Origin: Corinectria fuckeliana
Taxonomy: Eukaryota > Ascomycota > Sordariomycetes > Hypocreales > Nectriaceae
Length of the DNA: 64,000 nucleotides
Reading direction: 5' to 3'
Assembly (NCBI GenBank): GCA_019137255.1
Contig: WPDH01000200.1
Location: forward strand, 62,001 to 126,000
Shown here: positions 23,025 to 34,266 of the stretch, in pieces
Position numbering within the stretch: position 1 is the first letter of the stretch
How the letters are laid out: each line of letters opens with the position of its first letter
Position numbers and translations under genes: made by a program
The notes under the pieces: generated by a model
What the model saw: the letters and a program-made list of their open reading frames with translations, nothing else
Database searches by the model: none
Told to the model about the DNA's origin: nothing

Positions 23025-24764
23025 CTAAGATTCCCGGCGCCGTCCATATTGCTGCGCTGCTGGGCTTAGTCTCATCATCTGCTCGCACGCCTGGCGAGTC
23101 ATGGTCTCATGACGCTGGGGCATTCCACCGGGCTGATCCCCCCACATCTGGATATCCATCATGTCGTTCTGGTCGTCCTCTAGCTTAACGTCTTGGCGGC
23201 CGTGGACCTGGCTGATCACGTCGTCTTCGTGAGTGTTGTGAGAGCTAACGCTTAGTTCGTCACTCAGTGCGTCGTCCATGCCTCGCATGGTGGTTCGCTT
23301 CTTTGCCGAGGCCGACTTGCGGCGTCGACGGATGTTGGCATCTCCGTGAGACTCCATGTATAGCCCTTCCTCGAGCTTCAGGTCGTTGACAACTTTGATC
23401 TCGATGTCGGTTGGGTTCAAGAGCATGTTGCGGGAGCCCCCCAGCTCTATGAAGGTGTCTAGAACCGTTTGGTAGCGGCTCTTCTCCACTTGGATCCAGG
23501 CTTCGCGAAGCAAGTCCTCCTAAGAAAGGGACTATATTAGTACGACCGTTTTTCTTCTCTTTGGTGCCGGATGGAGCCGACTTACATCTTTGGGAATCCA
23601 CTCAATGTACTTGGCGCGACCGCGCTTGAACTTCATCTGCAGCGTCTCCTTTCCGGGGCACTTGTGGAACCTGTTGTTGTAGTCGTTCTGGATGCTCTCC
23701 CACATGTCCTGGCCCTTCTGGTGGCGGTGTTTCCAGCGGGATTCAAAGATGCAGCGCTCCTCGTCGGGGCAGTTGCTCTTCAGGACGGGGGGGACCTCTT
23801 GGCCGAGGCAGTTCTTGTGCTCTTGGAGGGGGTCGTCTGGAGCGATGTTCTTTGCTGATCCGGCTCGAGACTTGGCTGGTCGCTTCTTGACTCGTCCCGT
23901 GGCTGTTGAGACGGGCCGTCGTCGAGGAGAACCGTTGCTGGAACGAGGTTCCAAGGGAAGGCTGTGTACCGCTTGCTCCTCAGGACTAGGGCCGCGCGCC
24001 GGCCGGAATTGGGAGGGGTGAGGCTCGTTCAGGAGAGGTGCGCCTTGCATGTCCCGGCCAGGGACGGGCATCGGCATAGAATGGGGATCTCGAAGCATGA
24101 GGTGGTGCTGGTCGACGGGATGCGCCATGGTGAGGTAGTATGGCTGGCTCATGTGCTGCGACTCCGGGCCGTTCGAGACACCAAAGGCACCCATGTAGGG
24201 CTCAGGAGGCCCTGGAGTGGTGCGGCGGTCCTCGGCGAGGTAGGCGGTTTCCATGTACTCCGGAGCCACCGGGGCCTGGTGAGCCATGGGCGAGCTCGTC
24301 TGGCTGGACTGGCCGTTCATGTCGAAATGGGTCCACTGCTGCTGGGGATACATCTTGGAGCTCCCTGGGGGCGTGGGCTGTTGAGCTCCAGGCGTGCTTG
24401 GGGGAGGGGGGTACTGGGGCATAAGTTTGCGAGCCTGATGCAAGGGGGGGGATCCCGCAGCAGAGATGGGAGTCAAGATATTCGAGTCGCACTGGCCGGG
24501 AAGACTGAAGGGCGAAGGAGAAACCTGTTTGTTGGATGTGAGCCGGGCTGCTGCTGATGCCGCGAGAGGAGGGTAGGGGGAGCCCAAGGACTCGCTCCCT
24601 TATAAAGGATAACTCACCGTTCCGTAGGGGGTCAAGTCTGGGTAGGCAGAAGCTGGCGGAGCTGCGACGGCTGTTGGTCCTCTGTCGGACAAGTTTCTGG
24701 GTCCCGAAAGATCGTCCGAATGGGTTAGACCGTGGGCAAGATACTGCTGCTCGACCATGATCAT
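23025..24764 (-). CDS. Putative fungal transcription factor with a Myb/SANT-like basic helical domain
   Basis: Exons 24764-24618, 24524-23586 and 23519-23025 (introns 93 and 66 bp, all phase 0) give 526 residues. The N-terminal ~230 residues are Pro/Ser/Gln/His-rich and disordered. A basic linker (RVKKRPAKSRAG) precedes a conserved-looking region at about residues 280-410. That region has FESRWKHRHQKGQDMWESI, MKFKRGRAKYIEWIPKDED and TDIEIKVVNDLKLEEG, a Trp- and Lys-rich helical pattern resembling Myb/SANT-like DNA-binding folds. RRRRKSASAKKR follows and looks like a nuclear signal. From memory, similar proteins are annotated RfeG in related fungi; I cannot verify this. The open frame extends upstream to about 25058 but without another ATG, so a non-ATG or spliced 5' extension remains possible. 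Confidence 0.75.
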
Positions 24765-25192
24765 GTAGAAGCTGGGGCGGGATCGCGGACAGTTAAAGCC
24801 CAACGAGGTCGTAAAGGAAGTGGATTTGGCGGGATAGGATAGGATGTTCTGATACAAAGCGCTTGAGGATCTCTTGAGGTCGCGGTGATAGATGGGAGGT
24901 TCTGTCTCAGACTCGGCGCATTTAAGGTCCAGATAGATGGACTGCTCAAGGACGGGGAAGCCGGGTGGCGAGGCAGATAGAGGGTGAGAAGAGCAAAGAG
25001 TAATTAGCCTTTCCTGGCCGCGACCGTGTTTAAAGACCCAAGTGCGTCCGTGGTCCAAGGCCTGAGTGGAGGAAGACGAAGTTGAGGAGGAGAGCCTTGT
25101 GGGGGACGCAGACGGACGCAGAAGGCCGACCTCTTTGTATAAATGGCAGTTGGAGGTGAGAAGCAGTGGAGATCAACGGAGCCGGAGCAGAG

Positions 25193-25223
25193 GCAGGTCG
25201 CAGGTCGCAGGTCGCAGGTCGCA
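25193..25223. repeat. Tandem heptamer GCAGGTC, 4.4 copies
   Basis: Perfect GCAGGTC units, followed 30 bp later (25254-25272) by three AGTACC units. Both lie upstream of the minus-strand transcription factor. Confidence 0.9.
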
Positions 25224-25435
25224 AGGGACATCGACTACAGCGCGGCCGAGGGAAGTACCAGTACCAGTACCACTCACCACTGCCTGGGCCATTCTTGGAG
25301 AGTAAGGATATTAGCAAGCCCAGGGAACGACCGGGGTTGGAGAAGGATGACCGGGGGGGTTGGAATATGAGCCCCTCCCCCTAGGGAAGTATGTACGAAT
25401 ATGTACATAGTCTATGTACAAGGACAGAGGAGAAG

Positions 25436-25459
25436 AAGGCAAGGCAAGGCAAGGCAAGG
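25436..25459. repeat. (AAGGC)n pentamer repeat
   Basis: Nearly five perfect AAGGC units in the purine-rich part upstream of the minus-strand regulator. Confidence 0.85.
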
Positions 25460-25721
25460 GCAAACAAGCAACGACCCAGGCCAAGCTTGGTACTCGAACT
25501 GTCGTGCATGAAGATAGCCGCCGAGGGTTCTTGTGTAGGCTGAGATGGGCTAGGACGAGGACCAAGACTAGGCCAGAGGGCGTGCATGCCAGCGGGGATG
25601 GATGGGCTTGAGCTGGCTGGGATGGAGGAAGAAGAGGGATGGAGGGAGGGAGGGGAGGGGTCTGGGGCTTGGGGCTTGAGAGAGGGCGTGTGTGAGAGTG
25701 GGAATGGGTGAATTGAGTTGA

Positions 25722-25770
25722 GTGTGTGTGAGCGTGTGTGTGTGAGCGTGTGTGTGTGGTGTGGTGTGGG
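25722..25770. repeat. GT-rich microsatellite with GAGC interruptions
   Basis: Blocks of GT units separated by GAGC, then GTGGTGTGGTGTGGG. Confidence 0.85.
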
Positions 25771-26465
25771 AGTTTTCCGCGTGGGTGTGCGATAATGGAA
25801 TGGGTTGTAGGTAGTAGATGGATGGAGATGGATGTGTGGATGGATGCGGATTCCTCAACAAGGGAAACAGCACCGACAGCGTCCGGTTACTGGGACAGCT
25901 CCGATGATGGCGATGATGGTGATGGGATATTTTACTTGATCTAGCGCTCCGCTTCCTTCAACGAGGCTCGACGATGTTCGGGAGGTGTTCCGGAGGGAGT
26001 GGGTGGATGGGTGGCTAGTTAGCGTGCTCGGTGCGCGGATCTCTTGCAGTTGACGAACCGGGTACTGTTATCATCATAGGCAATCACCATCATCCTCAAC
26101 AGCAACAGCAATGGCAATGACAATAGCAATCAGGACTTGAGAGACAGTTCTATGTGCTGCTTTCCGGATTTCCATCACTGCCTTCTTTCTAGACGAGGCG
26201 ATAGAAACAAGACAGATGTGGCAGGGCTCTACGATCCGGAAGGTATTTCCATTTGCCGCCATTGGCCTTGGCCCTTTTCTGCTAGCTTGGACAGCCGGGG
26301 TCCTCGACGGAGGCCAGGACGGGGGCCCGGGGGGGAGCCCAGAAGAGGAACAGACGGCCAGAGGAGGGTCGAATGAGGCAGAGGCCGGTAGGCTGAACTG
26401 GGGCGGAGCTACTACATAGAGTAGGTAAGTAGGCAAGTAGGTAAGGTAGGTACTTGGTAGTAGGT

Positions 26466-26530
26466 AGAGACAGATAGAGATAGAGCAAGAGAGAGAGAGA
26501 GAGCAAGAGGGAGAGAGACAGAGAGGACGA
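26466..26530. repeat. GA-rich compound microsatellite
   Basis: AGAGA-rich DNA with (GA)n cores separated by CAAGA and CAGA interruptions. Confidence 0.8.
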
Positions 26531-27245
26531 GAGACTCAGAAGGAAAGACGACATGGGGCACAAGACCAGTCAGGGTACTTTGCAATTGGGGACACCAGCC
26601 TGAGCCATGGGGAACGCGGCAAGGTGGAGATGCGACCGGGGTTTGCGCTCTCTCTGCGGAAGAGCGAACAGCAACAGCAGGCAGAATGCAGATTGCGGCC
26701 GAGGTGGGATGCCAGCCGTTGCGCCATCAAAACCAAAAACCACCCACGCTAAGAAACGACACCACGAAGCACAAGATGGGCGTTCAATTGGGAGGGGCTT
26801 GCCATTGAGCCCGAGAATGGCTAACGCCAGGCTGATTAGTCTACTTCATTTCCAGAATGGACGGCGCCGCAGAAGGCGAGAATCATGGCGGAACGATCGG
26901 TATCGGGACCAGGCAGGAATGCGGGACGTGTGTCCTTGGCGGGCCGTTGGCGTCCATCGATCTCAAGATCGGCAGCGAACAAATGGGTGCGCCAGTGACG
27001 TCCCGTACCGTGCTGGGATGCGAGCAGACAGACCAGACGAGCGAGACGGGAGACGCTATAATCTTGAATAGGAGCAGGGGTCTTTTCGTGCCCTTTATCT
27101 AGTTGGTCTAGGGCGAGGCAGGATAGGGCCACGGCCAGACCCAGAAGCGGAGGCCCAGAAGCCAGACTGATGAACTTTGTCTCTGCACAGTGCTGCGAGA
27201 ACTGGCAAACGACGGGTTTCGAAGGGGACAACAAGAGGCCTAAAA

Positions 27246-27248
<3 letters not shown>

Positions 27249-27278
<30 letters not shown>
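27249..27278. repeat. (AG)15 microsatellite
   Basis: Fifteen perfect AG units in gene-free DNA. Confidence 0.95.
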
Positions 27279-27280
<2 letters not shown>

Positions 27281-28014
27281 TAAGCTAGATCAAGGCCGTA
27301 CTGTAGCTCCGCTTGGTTCTTCATGGTGCCTTTCTCTCCATCTCTCCATCTCCCCCCCTCCCTGTTTGCCTACCTAATTAAGTAGGGTTTTTGCTTTGGT
27401 CAAGATGGACGGCCAATATCGAGTGGCATGCGTCCGTCGGGCGTGTATTGCGGGAGCCCTTACCCGCCTTCCGTTGCCTGTTGGCCAACGGCCCTCGCTC
27501 GCCTCTGGCAGTGCGATCAGCGACGAGCCAACGACGGGACGCTCTGCCGCCGTCCGATCAATCTCTACGAGGTTCCCAGGGGGACCTCCCGCCCCCGGTC
27601 CCAGAAGCAGAAGCTACCAAGTTTTTTTTTCTTTTCTTTCCGCAATAACTACAGTTTTCTGCTTTTCTCCCCCTCAAGTCCACCTTGCTGTTGGGGGAGG
27701 GGGGAGGGGGGAGACGCCAGGTGCCGGGCTGAGCTGAGCCCCCAGCCTGAACCGTACAGTGTGGGCGAGAGCGAGATGGACGCGAGAAGGGAGAAATTCA
27801 CCACCGACGCCTACCTGCCAGTTCGCCCGCGGAAGACAAATAAAAAAACCCACGTAGATGGGGAACAAGGGGGGAGGGGGCCTTTTCCGAAGGTGGAGGG
27901 GGAGCAGCAGCAGCAGCACCACCGTGGACGGGCAAGGGAGGGTGGCAGGTGGGAAGGGAAAGGGAAACTGGTCCAAGAGGAGGTCCCCGTTGCAGGCATT
28001 GCTTTGTATCAGAA

Positions 28015-28044
28015 GTGCGTGCGTGCGTGCGCGCGCGCGCGCGC
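28015..28044. repeat. (GTGC)/(GC)n alternating purine-pyrimidine tract
   Basis: GTGC units pass into an uninterrupted GC alternation, a sequence type able to adopt left-handed DNA. Confidence 0.85.
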
Positions 28045-29828
28045 CATTGCAGTGCGTTTGCGCTTGAGTTCCGCGAGGGTACGTGCCGTGAGCAGCGCAG
28101 GCGAGCTGATGTCCCTTTGGTTCTGCTTCCCCGTTTGCTGGGCGAGGGAAAAAAAAAAAAAAAAACCGACGGGATCGCGCGGGACTGTTCACGGACGACC
28201 TTTGCGGTGCCAGTGCCGCTGCGGGCGGTACGTACCCGGGCGAGAAATGCGGCCCCGGCCCCCGGCCACTCAGGGCGCAGTGGCCGACCCTGGCCGACCC
28301 GCCCCGGGCCTTGGCGTTACCGAACTGTCGGGACGCGCTAGGCAGGGGGGTTTGGTCCCGGACACCCGCTGCGCCCGCCTTGGGCCTAGCGCCGCTGCCC
28401 TGATACCACCCACGGCCACCCACGCCCCGCCCACGCATTTGCCCAAGCCCCTGCAGCCCACCCATCTTGGGCTTAGCACGTGCGTTTTAGCCTTGAAGCA
28501 GCGGGGCCCTCTGGTTGGCGGGCCTCGAAGCACACCCCCTTCCCCTCCCCCCCAAATGCCGACCTGGTCCGCGGGCCAATGGGCGCGCGGTCCGGGAGGT
28601 GCGCCAGCCCGGATGCGGCAAGGGTACGCGCGCGTCTAGATATGTGAAGAGGGCTGCCATTGGGTACCGGCAGGGCTGTAAGCGAACTTTCACTGCCCAC
28701 TGCCAGCGCACACCCAGCTTCCTCGTATCCGCACACCCACTTTCCCACCTTAATTCCTACTTTGAACTCGACTACTCTCCGCACGCCCCCCCACCCCCCC
28801 CCCACCCTTCCTTCGTCTTTCTTGTCCTGGTCCGTCCTCTCTCTCAGCTCGGTGATCGATCCATTGATCCATCCGTCCATCCCATCCAGCCATCAGTCAC
28901 TATACGGCTCACTCCACAATCAACTCACCAGCTCGCTTTGCGGTTTGCGTGTTTCTTCTCGTCTGTTTGAGCAAGCCGGGATCTGGGTGGGCTTGGTACA
29001 GCCACCCTCTGTCCCCATGGCCCTCAGCCCAGCCTTTCGATGGACTCCAGTATCGCATCTCGTCCTGCATCGACAAGCCCTCGCTCTGCCTTTTTCCCTT
29101 CTCGCCTGTTGTTGTTGGTGATGCTGCTGCTCTTCTACTTCCTCTGTTTGCTCTATCTTGTCCGCCCCTCCGCCCCCTCCTCCAATCCCCTCCCCTGATC
29201 GACCCGGCCAAGTCCAAGTGCCGCATCCTTCGATGACGCCTGTCCTGCTTGTTTGCTTGCTTGCTTGCTAGAGTGTTGTACATCCTGCCGCCAGGTTTCT
29301 TCCCATCACACGCCCTCTCTGGCTGCCTTGCCCGCCTTGTCTGCCTGCCAGATCTGGGGTTCCTGCAGATCTTCTCGGATCCTTTGCGCTTCCAGGGGTT
29401 GGGGGGGGGGAGAAATAGAAACAGACATCGTCCAGCCCTGTGACGTGACAGGCGATTCTCATCGCCTCGGCGGCCGTTTCAACAATTGGGGGCTTTGCCT
29501 TGCTGAGCCTCGTCCCTCGTGGAGTCGTGGCCTCGTGGCCTCGTCTCTCCGCGGCACTCGCGAGGCTAGACTGAGTAGATTAGATGCTCGCCGAGTCCAT
29601 ATCCATACACGCCGCATCTCTGTGCGTCCCCGATCGTGTACCTCCTACTTCGTACTAAGTAGCTTTATTGATCCTCGCTCGCTCACCGCGGATCCGGACC
29701 CCGTTGGGATCCCCGGCGTTTACGCAGCGTCCCATTTTTTGCTCTTATTCTTCTCGACTCTGTTTCATCGTTATTCGTCCAATCTTCCAAGCTGTCGGGA
29801 ACGGCGCTCGGTGACGGCGCTTCTCTTC

Positions 29829-29875
29829 ACCCCCCCCCCCCCCCCCNNGCGTCTCTTCACCCCCCCCCCCCCCCC
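29829..29875. other. Two-N assembly gap in poly-C with duplicated flank
   Basis: CTTCTCTTCAC plus a C-run meets NN at 29847-29848, then GCGTCTCTTCAC and another C-run. The near-identical TCTCTTCAC flank on both sides points to two contig ends overlapping at the same homopolymer. Confidence 0.87.
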
Positions 29876-30283
29876 AACAAAGCGGAAGTCATTGCGGAAA
29901 GTCTGCTAATAGTTAGCTGGTTGCTGGTTGCAGCCTTGTTGGGAGCAAACGGCGTTGCCTCGCTCGCTTCGTTCACACCTAAGCGCCCAGATGGTAGACT
30001 ATCAGTCGTTCGCGGTCCGCCTGACCACAGTCCCCCTCCCCCCCATGATGATGTGTGCCATGCACCTATCGTCACCGCGCTCATCTCCCCTGTGAGATGC
30101 CCGTCACCGCGTCTACTATGTGCAGTCTTAGACGCGGCGTCGACGTCTCAGGATCCAACGCAACAGTTCGTATATGCCCCCCTGAAGGTTGAAGTGCCTC
30201 CACCACACCTTTCCCTTCCCTTGCCTGTACACCTCCGCCTCCACCTGCTTGTCATCCTTCGCCTGGGCAAACATCGTGTTTCG

Positions 30284-30301
30284 GGGGGGGGGGGGGGGGG
30301 G
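30284..30301. repeat. Poly-G run
   Basis: About 18 consecutive G without N. Length is likely unreliable in the assembly. Confidence 0.85.
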
Positions 30302-32475
30302 CTTCATGCAAAATGAGCGCTACCAAACCCTCGGGTCGGGCCTCGACGATGCTGCGCTGTCACTCGTATGTTGCGGGCAGCAACCCCTTCCAGGCGAAGC
30401 AGAAGGCGACAGAGCCCACCCACCTCCCACTCCGTGCAGGCCCGTGGGCTGTGTGACGGTGGGTTCACTGGCAAAGGCCCCAAGGGCCACGTCGCGGATC
30501 CTGTTACCAGCCGTCGAGCAAGCGGCGTTAAGGCGCCAGAGTGCCGGCGGCTGAGGCTCAAGAGAGCTGTTGGTCTGTTTGCTGCTCCTAGCTTGTTCGA
30601 GTCCTTGCTGCTTCTCGTTGCGCCCCCTCCCGCGTCCGTCAGCTGCCCGTCCCCCTCGACGGCAAAGCCCTGGTGAAGCCGGACATCCTACATCCCCCAC
30701 AAGGAACAGCCAGCCAGCCAACCCTGGGGCGCAAGTCAGCCTTGCCATGCGATTCCTCCGCAGAAGGGGAGTTCCCCTCGAGCCCATCTATCGGTCGATC
30801 GTCGTCAGGGGACCACCTTCGTCAGAAGCCAATCTTGTGGCTCATCCATCGTGCGGCATCACAAGCCATGGCCCCTGGAAGGGACGGACTAACTACTGCC
30901 GCTGCTGCTGCTCTCGATGACTGACAGCATTGGACATCCGGCGCCACTTGGACTACCCCACCCCCTTCCAGGTCAGTTCTGCAGGGCTAGTATCTACGTA
31001 GTATTGTATTGGGAGCAGGGCCTTCGGCGATGCTCTGGGCGAGCTGGCGCGAGTCCGCGACTGGGCTGGGTGGCTGGGATCGATCGAGTCAGGCAAAGTT
31101 GCGTAGCTAGGTACAGCATTGTAGTTGGTCGAGTCGCCGTAATTGAACAAGTCCATCCCTCCTCAGTCCCTCCCTCGTCTGAAAAGGGGGTGCGTTCAAG
31201 GGAATGAAGACTGGAGAACTGAGGGTCCAGCTGCTGTTGCAACGGCTTCTCCATACGTAGTACGTACGTACATACGTAGTAATCACTTGCTGCGCACGAA
31301 CAGAATGCCGTCCCGGCCGTTTCCTGTTCCGTCTCTCGTCCCGGGCCCCTTGGCGCAGCGAGTTCAGCAAACGGGACACCTCGGCTTTACCGAGTGATGG
31401 GCGTCACTCTCGATTGGCAGAGTGGACACGGGCACACACTTTGCAAAGAGAACGAACCAGTCAGTGCCCGTCTGCAGAAGAACATGCTCTTGTTTGCCTG
31501 TTTGCTTGCTTGCCTGCTTGCCTTCATCCATCACTTCTCCACCGTGGCACATCATCTCTGCGCCTCTCCTCCAGATTGACACCCGTCATTCGTCCCGCCT
31601 CGTCAAGATGGGGGCCATCCATTCCGTTCCATCTTATCGTCCACTTCTTCCTCACCGATGCTTAGCTCCTTCGCACGGGGTGCTACTCGGTATTCCTTTC
31701 CCGTGGGCGGACAGCCTATAGACGCTCTTTCCAGCCCTCCCGCTGTCATTCCTGGAAGTCTTTTGCGTTGTCCTGCGTCATGGATGGGGCCACCGTGACG
31801 GGCATTTTGTTCCTGCTCATAAGTTCACACGAAGTCCGTTCGTTCTATTCGTAGAGCCGGGCCGAGATTGGGGGGAGGGGAGGGGAGGGGCCCAGTAGGC
31901 GCTGCCTCTCTCCCGCGTGAGTCTCGGAGTTTCATCGAGCGTGGCTCATTCCCAGCTGCTTGGGATGGATCGTAAAGCCTGCAATTGCAACGAGGGCATT
32001 GCGTTGTATGCTACGTCGTACGCAACGACTATCTCGTACCAACTACCGTTGCCTACTGTAACAGTACTCCTAACAGTATTCCCAACAGTACTCCAAAGCG
32101 AGAGCCCGATCCCCTTGCTGCCCGCAAGGATCACCCTGGGCAATTCCCTTGGGAAAATTCACTGCCCCAACCAAATCACCATAGTCATAGGAGAGGGAAA
32201 TGCCGTGTACCTCGTGGGGATTCGTATAACCTAACTAGCTACCTAGTCTACGTAGACGGACTGCCGCCATCTGCCACACCACTCGGAGATCTCAAGCGGG
32301 TTTTACAAATCCTCCCGGCACTTGGCCCAACGGCGCGCCGAGTCTTTCTCTTCCGCGCCGCTGAGCGGACTTGGACTCTGTACCTTTGTAGGGCGTATCC
32401 CGGCTTAGATCGATGGCGTGGGTTTCACATCTTTCAAGGAGGGGGGAGGGAGGGAAAGGGGAGGGGCGTGTGTGA

Positions 32476-32511
32476 AAGAGAGCGAGCGAGCGAGAGAGAG
32501 AGAAAGAGAGA
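32476..32511. repeat. GAGC/GA purine microsatellite
   Basis: GAGC units grade into GA units inside a longer purine-only stretch. Confidence 0.8.
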
Positions 32512-33277
32512 AGCTAAGGCTTAGCTGTTGGTTCCTTCTTGTTTGTTTGCTTGCTTGTTCCCCTTGAAATCACCCGCTACGTACTCACTGCCAAGTGCCA
32601 GCTGCCAAAACAACCCTAGCTAGAGCATCTCCATCGCATTTCAGTGCCGAGAGCGCAAGAAAACAAACCGAACCCCCCCTTGAAAACACGTGCTAGACCA
32701 ATTAACCCGAGTTTGTCCTCGGTGACCTGGGCTGCTGCGAAACCCGGCCTTGGCTAAAGTAGTAGCCCCCCCGTTCCGACTGCCCTTTCACGGCCCACGC
32801 CTTGTCGATCAGACGGTCGAAGACGGTGATGGCGATGTTTGCTTCCCACTTTCCTCTATCAAAGGCGCTTAATGTGAGGCTCTGGTTTGTTCCTTGACGC
32901 TTCCCCCGGACCGTAGGCGCGGCCTCGGCCGGGGCCTGACCGCCAGAGCCGACCCGGGTGCTACCGCTACCACTGCCTCCGGGCCATGAAGACGGCCTTG
33001 CTTGAGGAGTTAGGCGCGATAGAAACGCATGTCGCAACTGACTAGGTGTCTCTGCCAAGTCTACCTTGTCAGCGGTCTGCGGTCTGCGGACGAGTCTTTG
33101 TCGGCACGGAGCCTCGCCCGTCCAGCTTCAGGACTCCAACGGCCAACTCAACTCGACTCTCCTCGTCTGTTGGCTCGATATCCCCAGGTCTACAATCCTC
33201 CCGTCGACGACACCTCACGCATCACGCATCAGACATCACTCTTCTTCATCACGCTGTGGCGCATAAACCACGCCCCC

Positions 33278-33301
33278 CTCCTCCTCCTCCTCCTCCTCCT
33301 T
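33278..33301. repeat. (CTC)8 trinucleotide repeat
   Basis: About eight CTC units in a CT-rich stretch without a supported gene. Confidence 0.85.
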
Positions 33302-34154
33302 CATCCGAGGATCCTCCCTCCCCACACAAATGTGCCTGAAACTTCGTCTCTCGCATGGTTCTCAACCGTCGCCGTTGGCTCTAAGACTTCCAGAACGGCT
33401 CTTTTGCTGGCGCTGCCGCAAGGGAACAGACAGCAGCGGCTGTGGCGCATTCATCGCTGTTCCTTGCATCCGCGGGGTGACTGGCCAACCTTCAACCAAC
33501 AAGACACACACACGCACACACTTCGCTTCCCTACTAGAGCAGCAACGGTGATTAACGTGCCCCGAAACCTGCGGCCCAGAGATATAGCCCCGGGAACCAA
33601 CTCGTCTGCATCGATATTCAGCGGACACAGCCAATCTTAGACCTGTGGCGCTGTGTTGTCCGAAACACCGCAATCTCGCATACGGGCGTAGTCTTCGAAT
33701 GTTCCCGGCTGGTCTCGTCTCAATAGACAGTCAGTGTACCCGGTAGTCAAGACTTCCAAGTACGAGTGCTCAGAGTCATCGTCTTCGTCTCATCCACGCA
33801 ATGACGTTTCCCGAGGCTCTGTCTAACTCTGTCCTGTCATTTCCTCCTGCAACAACACATTGCTCCACAAGACTGGAACCGACGATGAAGAAGCGAATGC
33901 TCGTAGCGGTAAATGAAGGGTCCCGCGTGCCAGGGATACGTGATTAAACATTTTCGCATTCCATCATGCTACATACACATCTGAAAATATTTTCCGTCGG
34001 CCCGAACCATTCCAGCAATTCACGCTGATCTGTCAGCTGATATATGTCCTTCCCCCAAAACCCCTTCCAGCAAACTTGAACAAGGGAATAGAGCGATGTG
34101 CATCCTCAAGTTCGAGGATACACCAAAAGCTTTTTACAAATCAAACGAGCTCAC

Positions 34155-34195
34155 CAGCTCTATCAAAGCGCAGCTCTATCAAAGCGCAGCTCTAC
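34155..34195. repeat. 16-bp tandem repeat just past the Zn2Cys6 gene
   Basis: The unit CAGCTCTATCAAAGCG occurs twice in perfect tandem, followed by the first eight bases of a third copy. It lies 72-112 bp beyond the stop codon of the minus-strand regulator, so probably in its 3' untranslated region. Confidence 0.85.
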
Positions 34196-34266
34196 TGCTG
34201 TACTTTTGTTTATGACAAAGTCACCTTCTGCCGTACAATCTCCCGGCACACAAGAGTGTGTAAGTG

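Larger units (their letters stand above)
24765..34266. other. 9.5-kb gene-free, repeat-rich region
   Basis: No credible protein gene is seen. Open frames up to 403 codons (27428-28639) are low-complexity and lack domains. Base composition switches by strand: 25.4-27.9 kb is mostly purine-rich on the plus strand, 28.7-29.8 kb is strongly pyrimidine-rich, and 31.86-31.90 and 32.43-32.52 kb are purine-rich again. Many microsatellites, an NN gap and a poly-G run are present. It may be a long regulatory upstream region of the minus-strand factor, or it may harbour non-coding transcripts. Confidence 0.5.

Noticed and set aside
24765..25058. In-frame upstream extension of the putative transcription factor
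   Set aside because: It is open and fairly protein-like but begins without an ATG. Kept only as a note because a spliced or non-ATG start cannot be excluded.
27428..28639. 403-codon plus-strand open frame in the gene-free region
   Set aside because: Low-complexity, Arg/Pro/Gly-rich translation without domains. It overlaps microsatellites and poly-A and lacks neighbour-like codon use.
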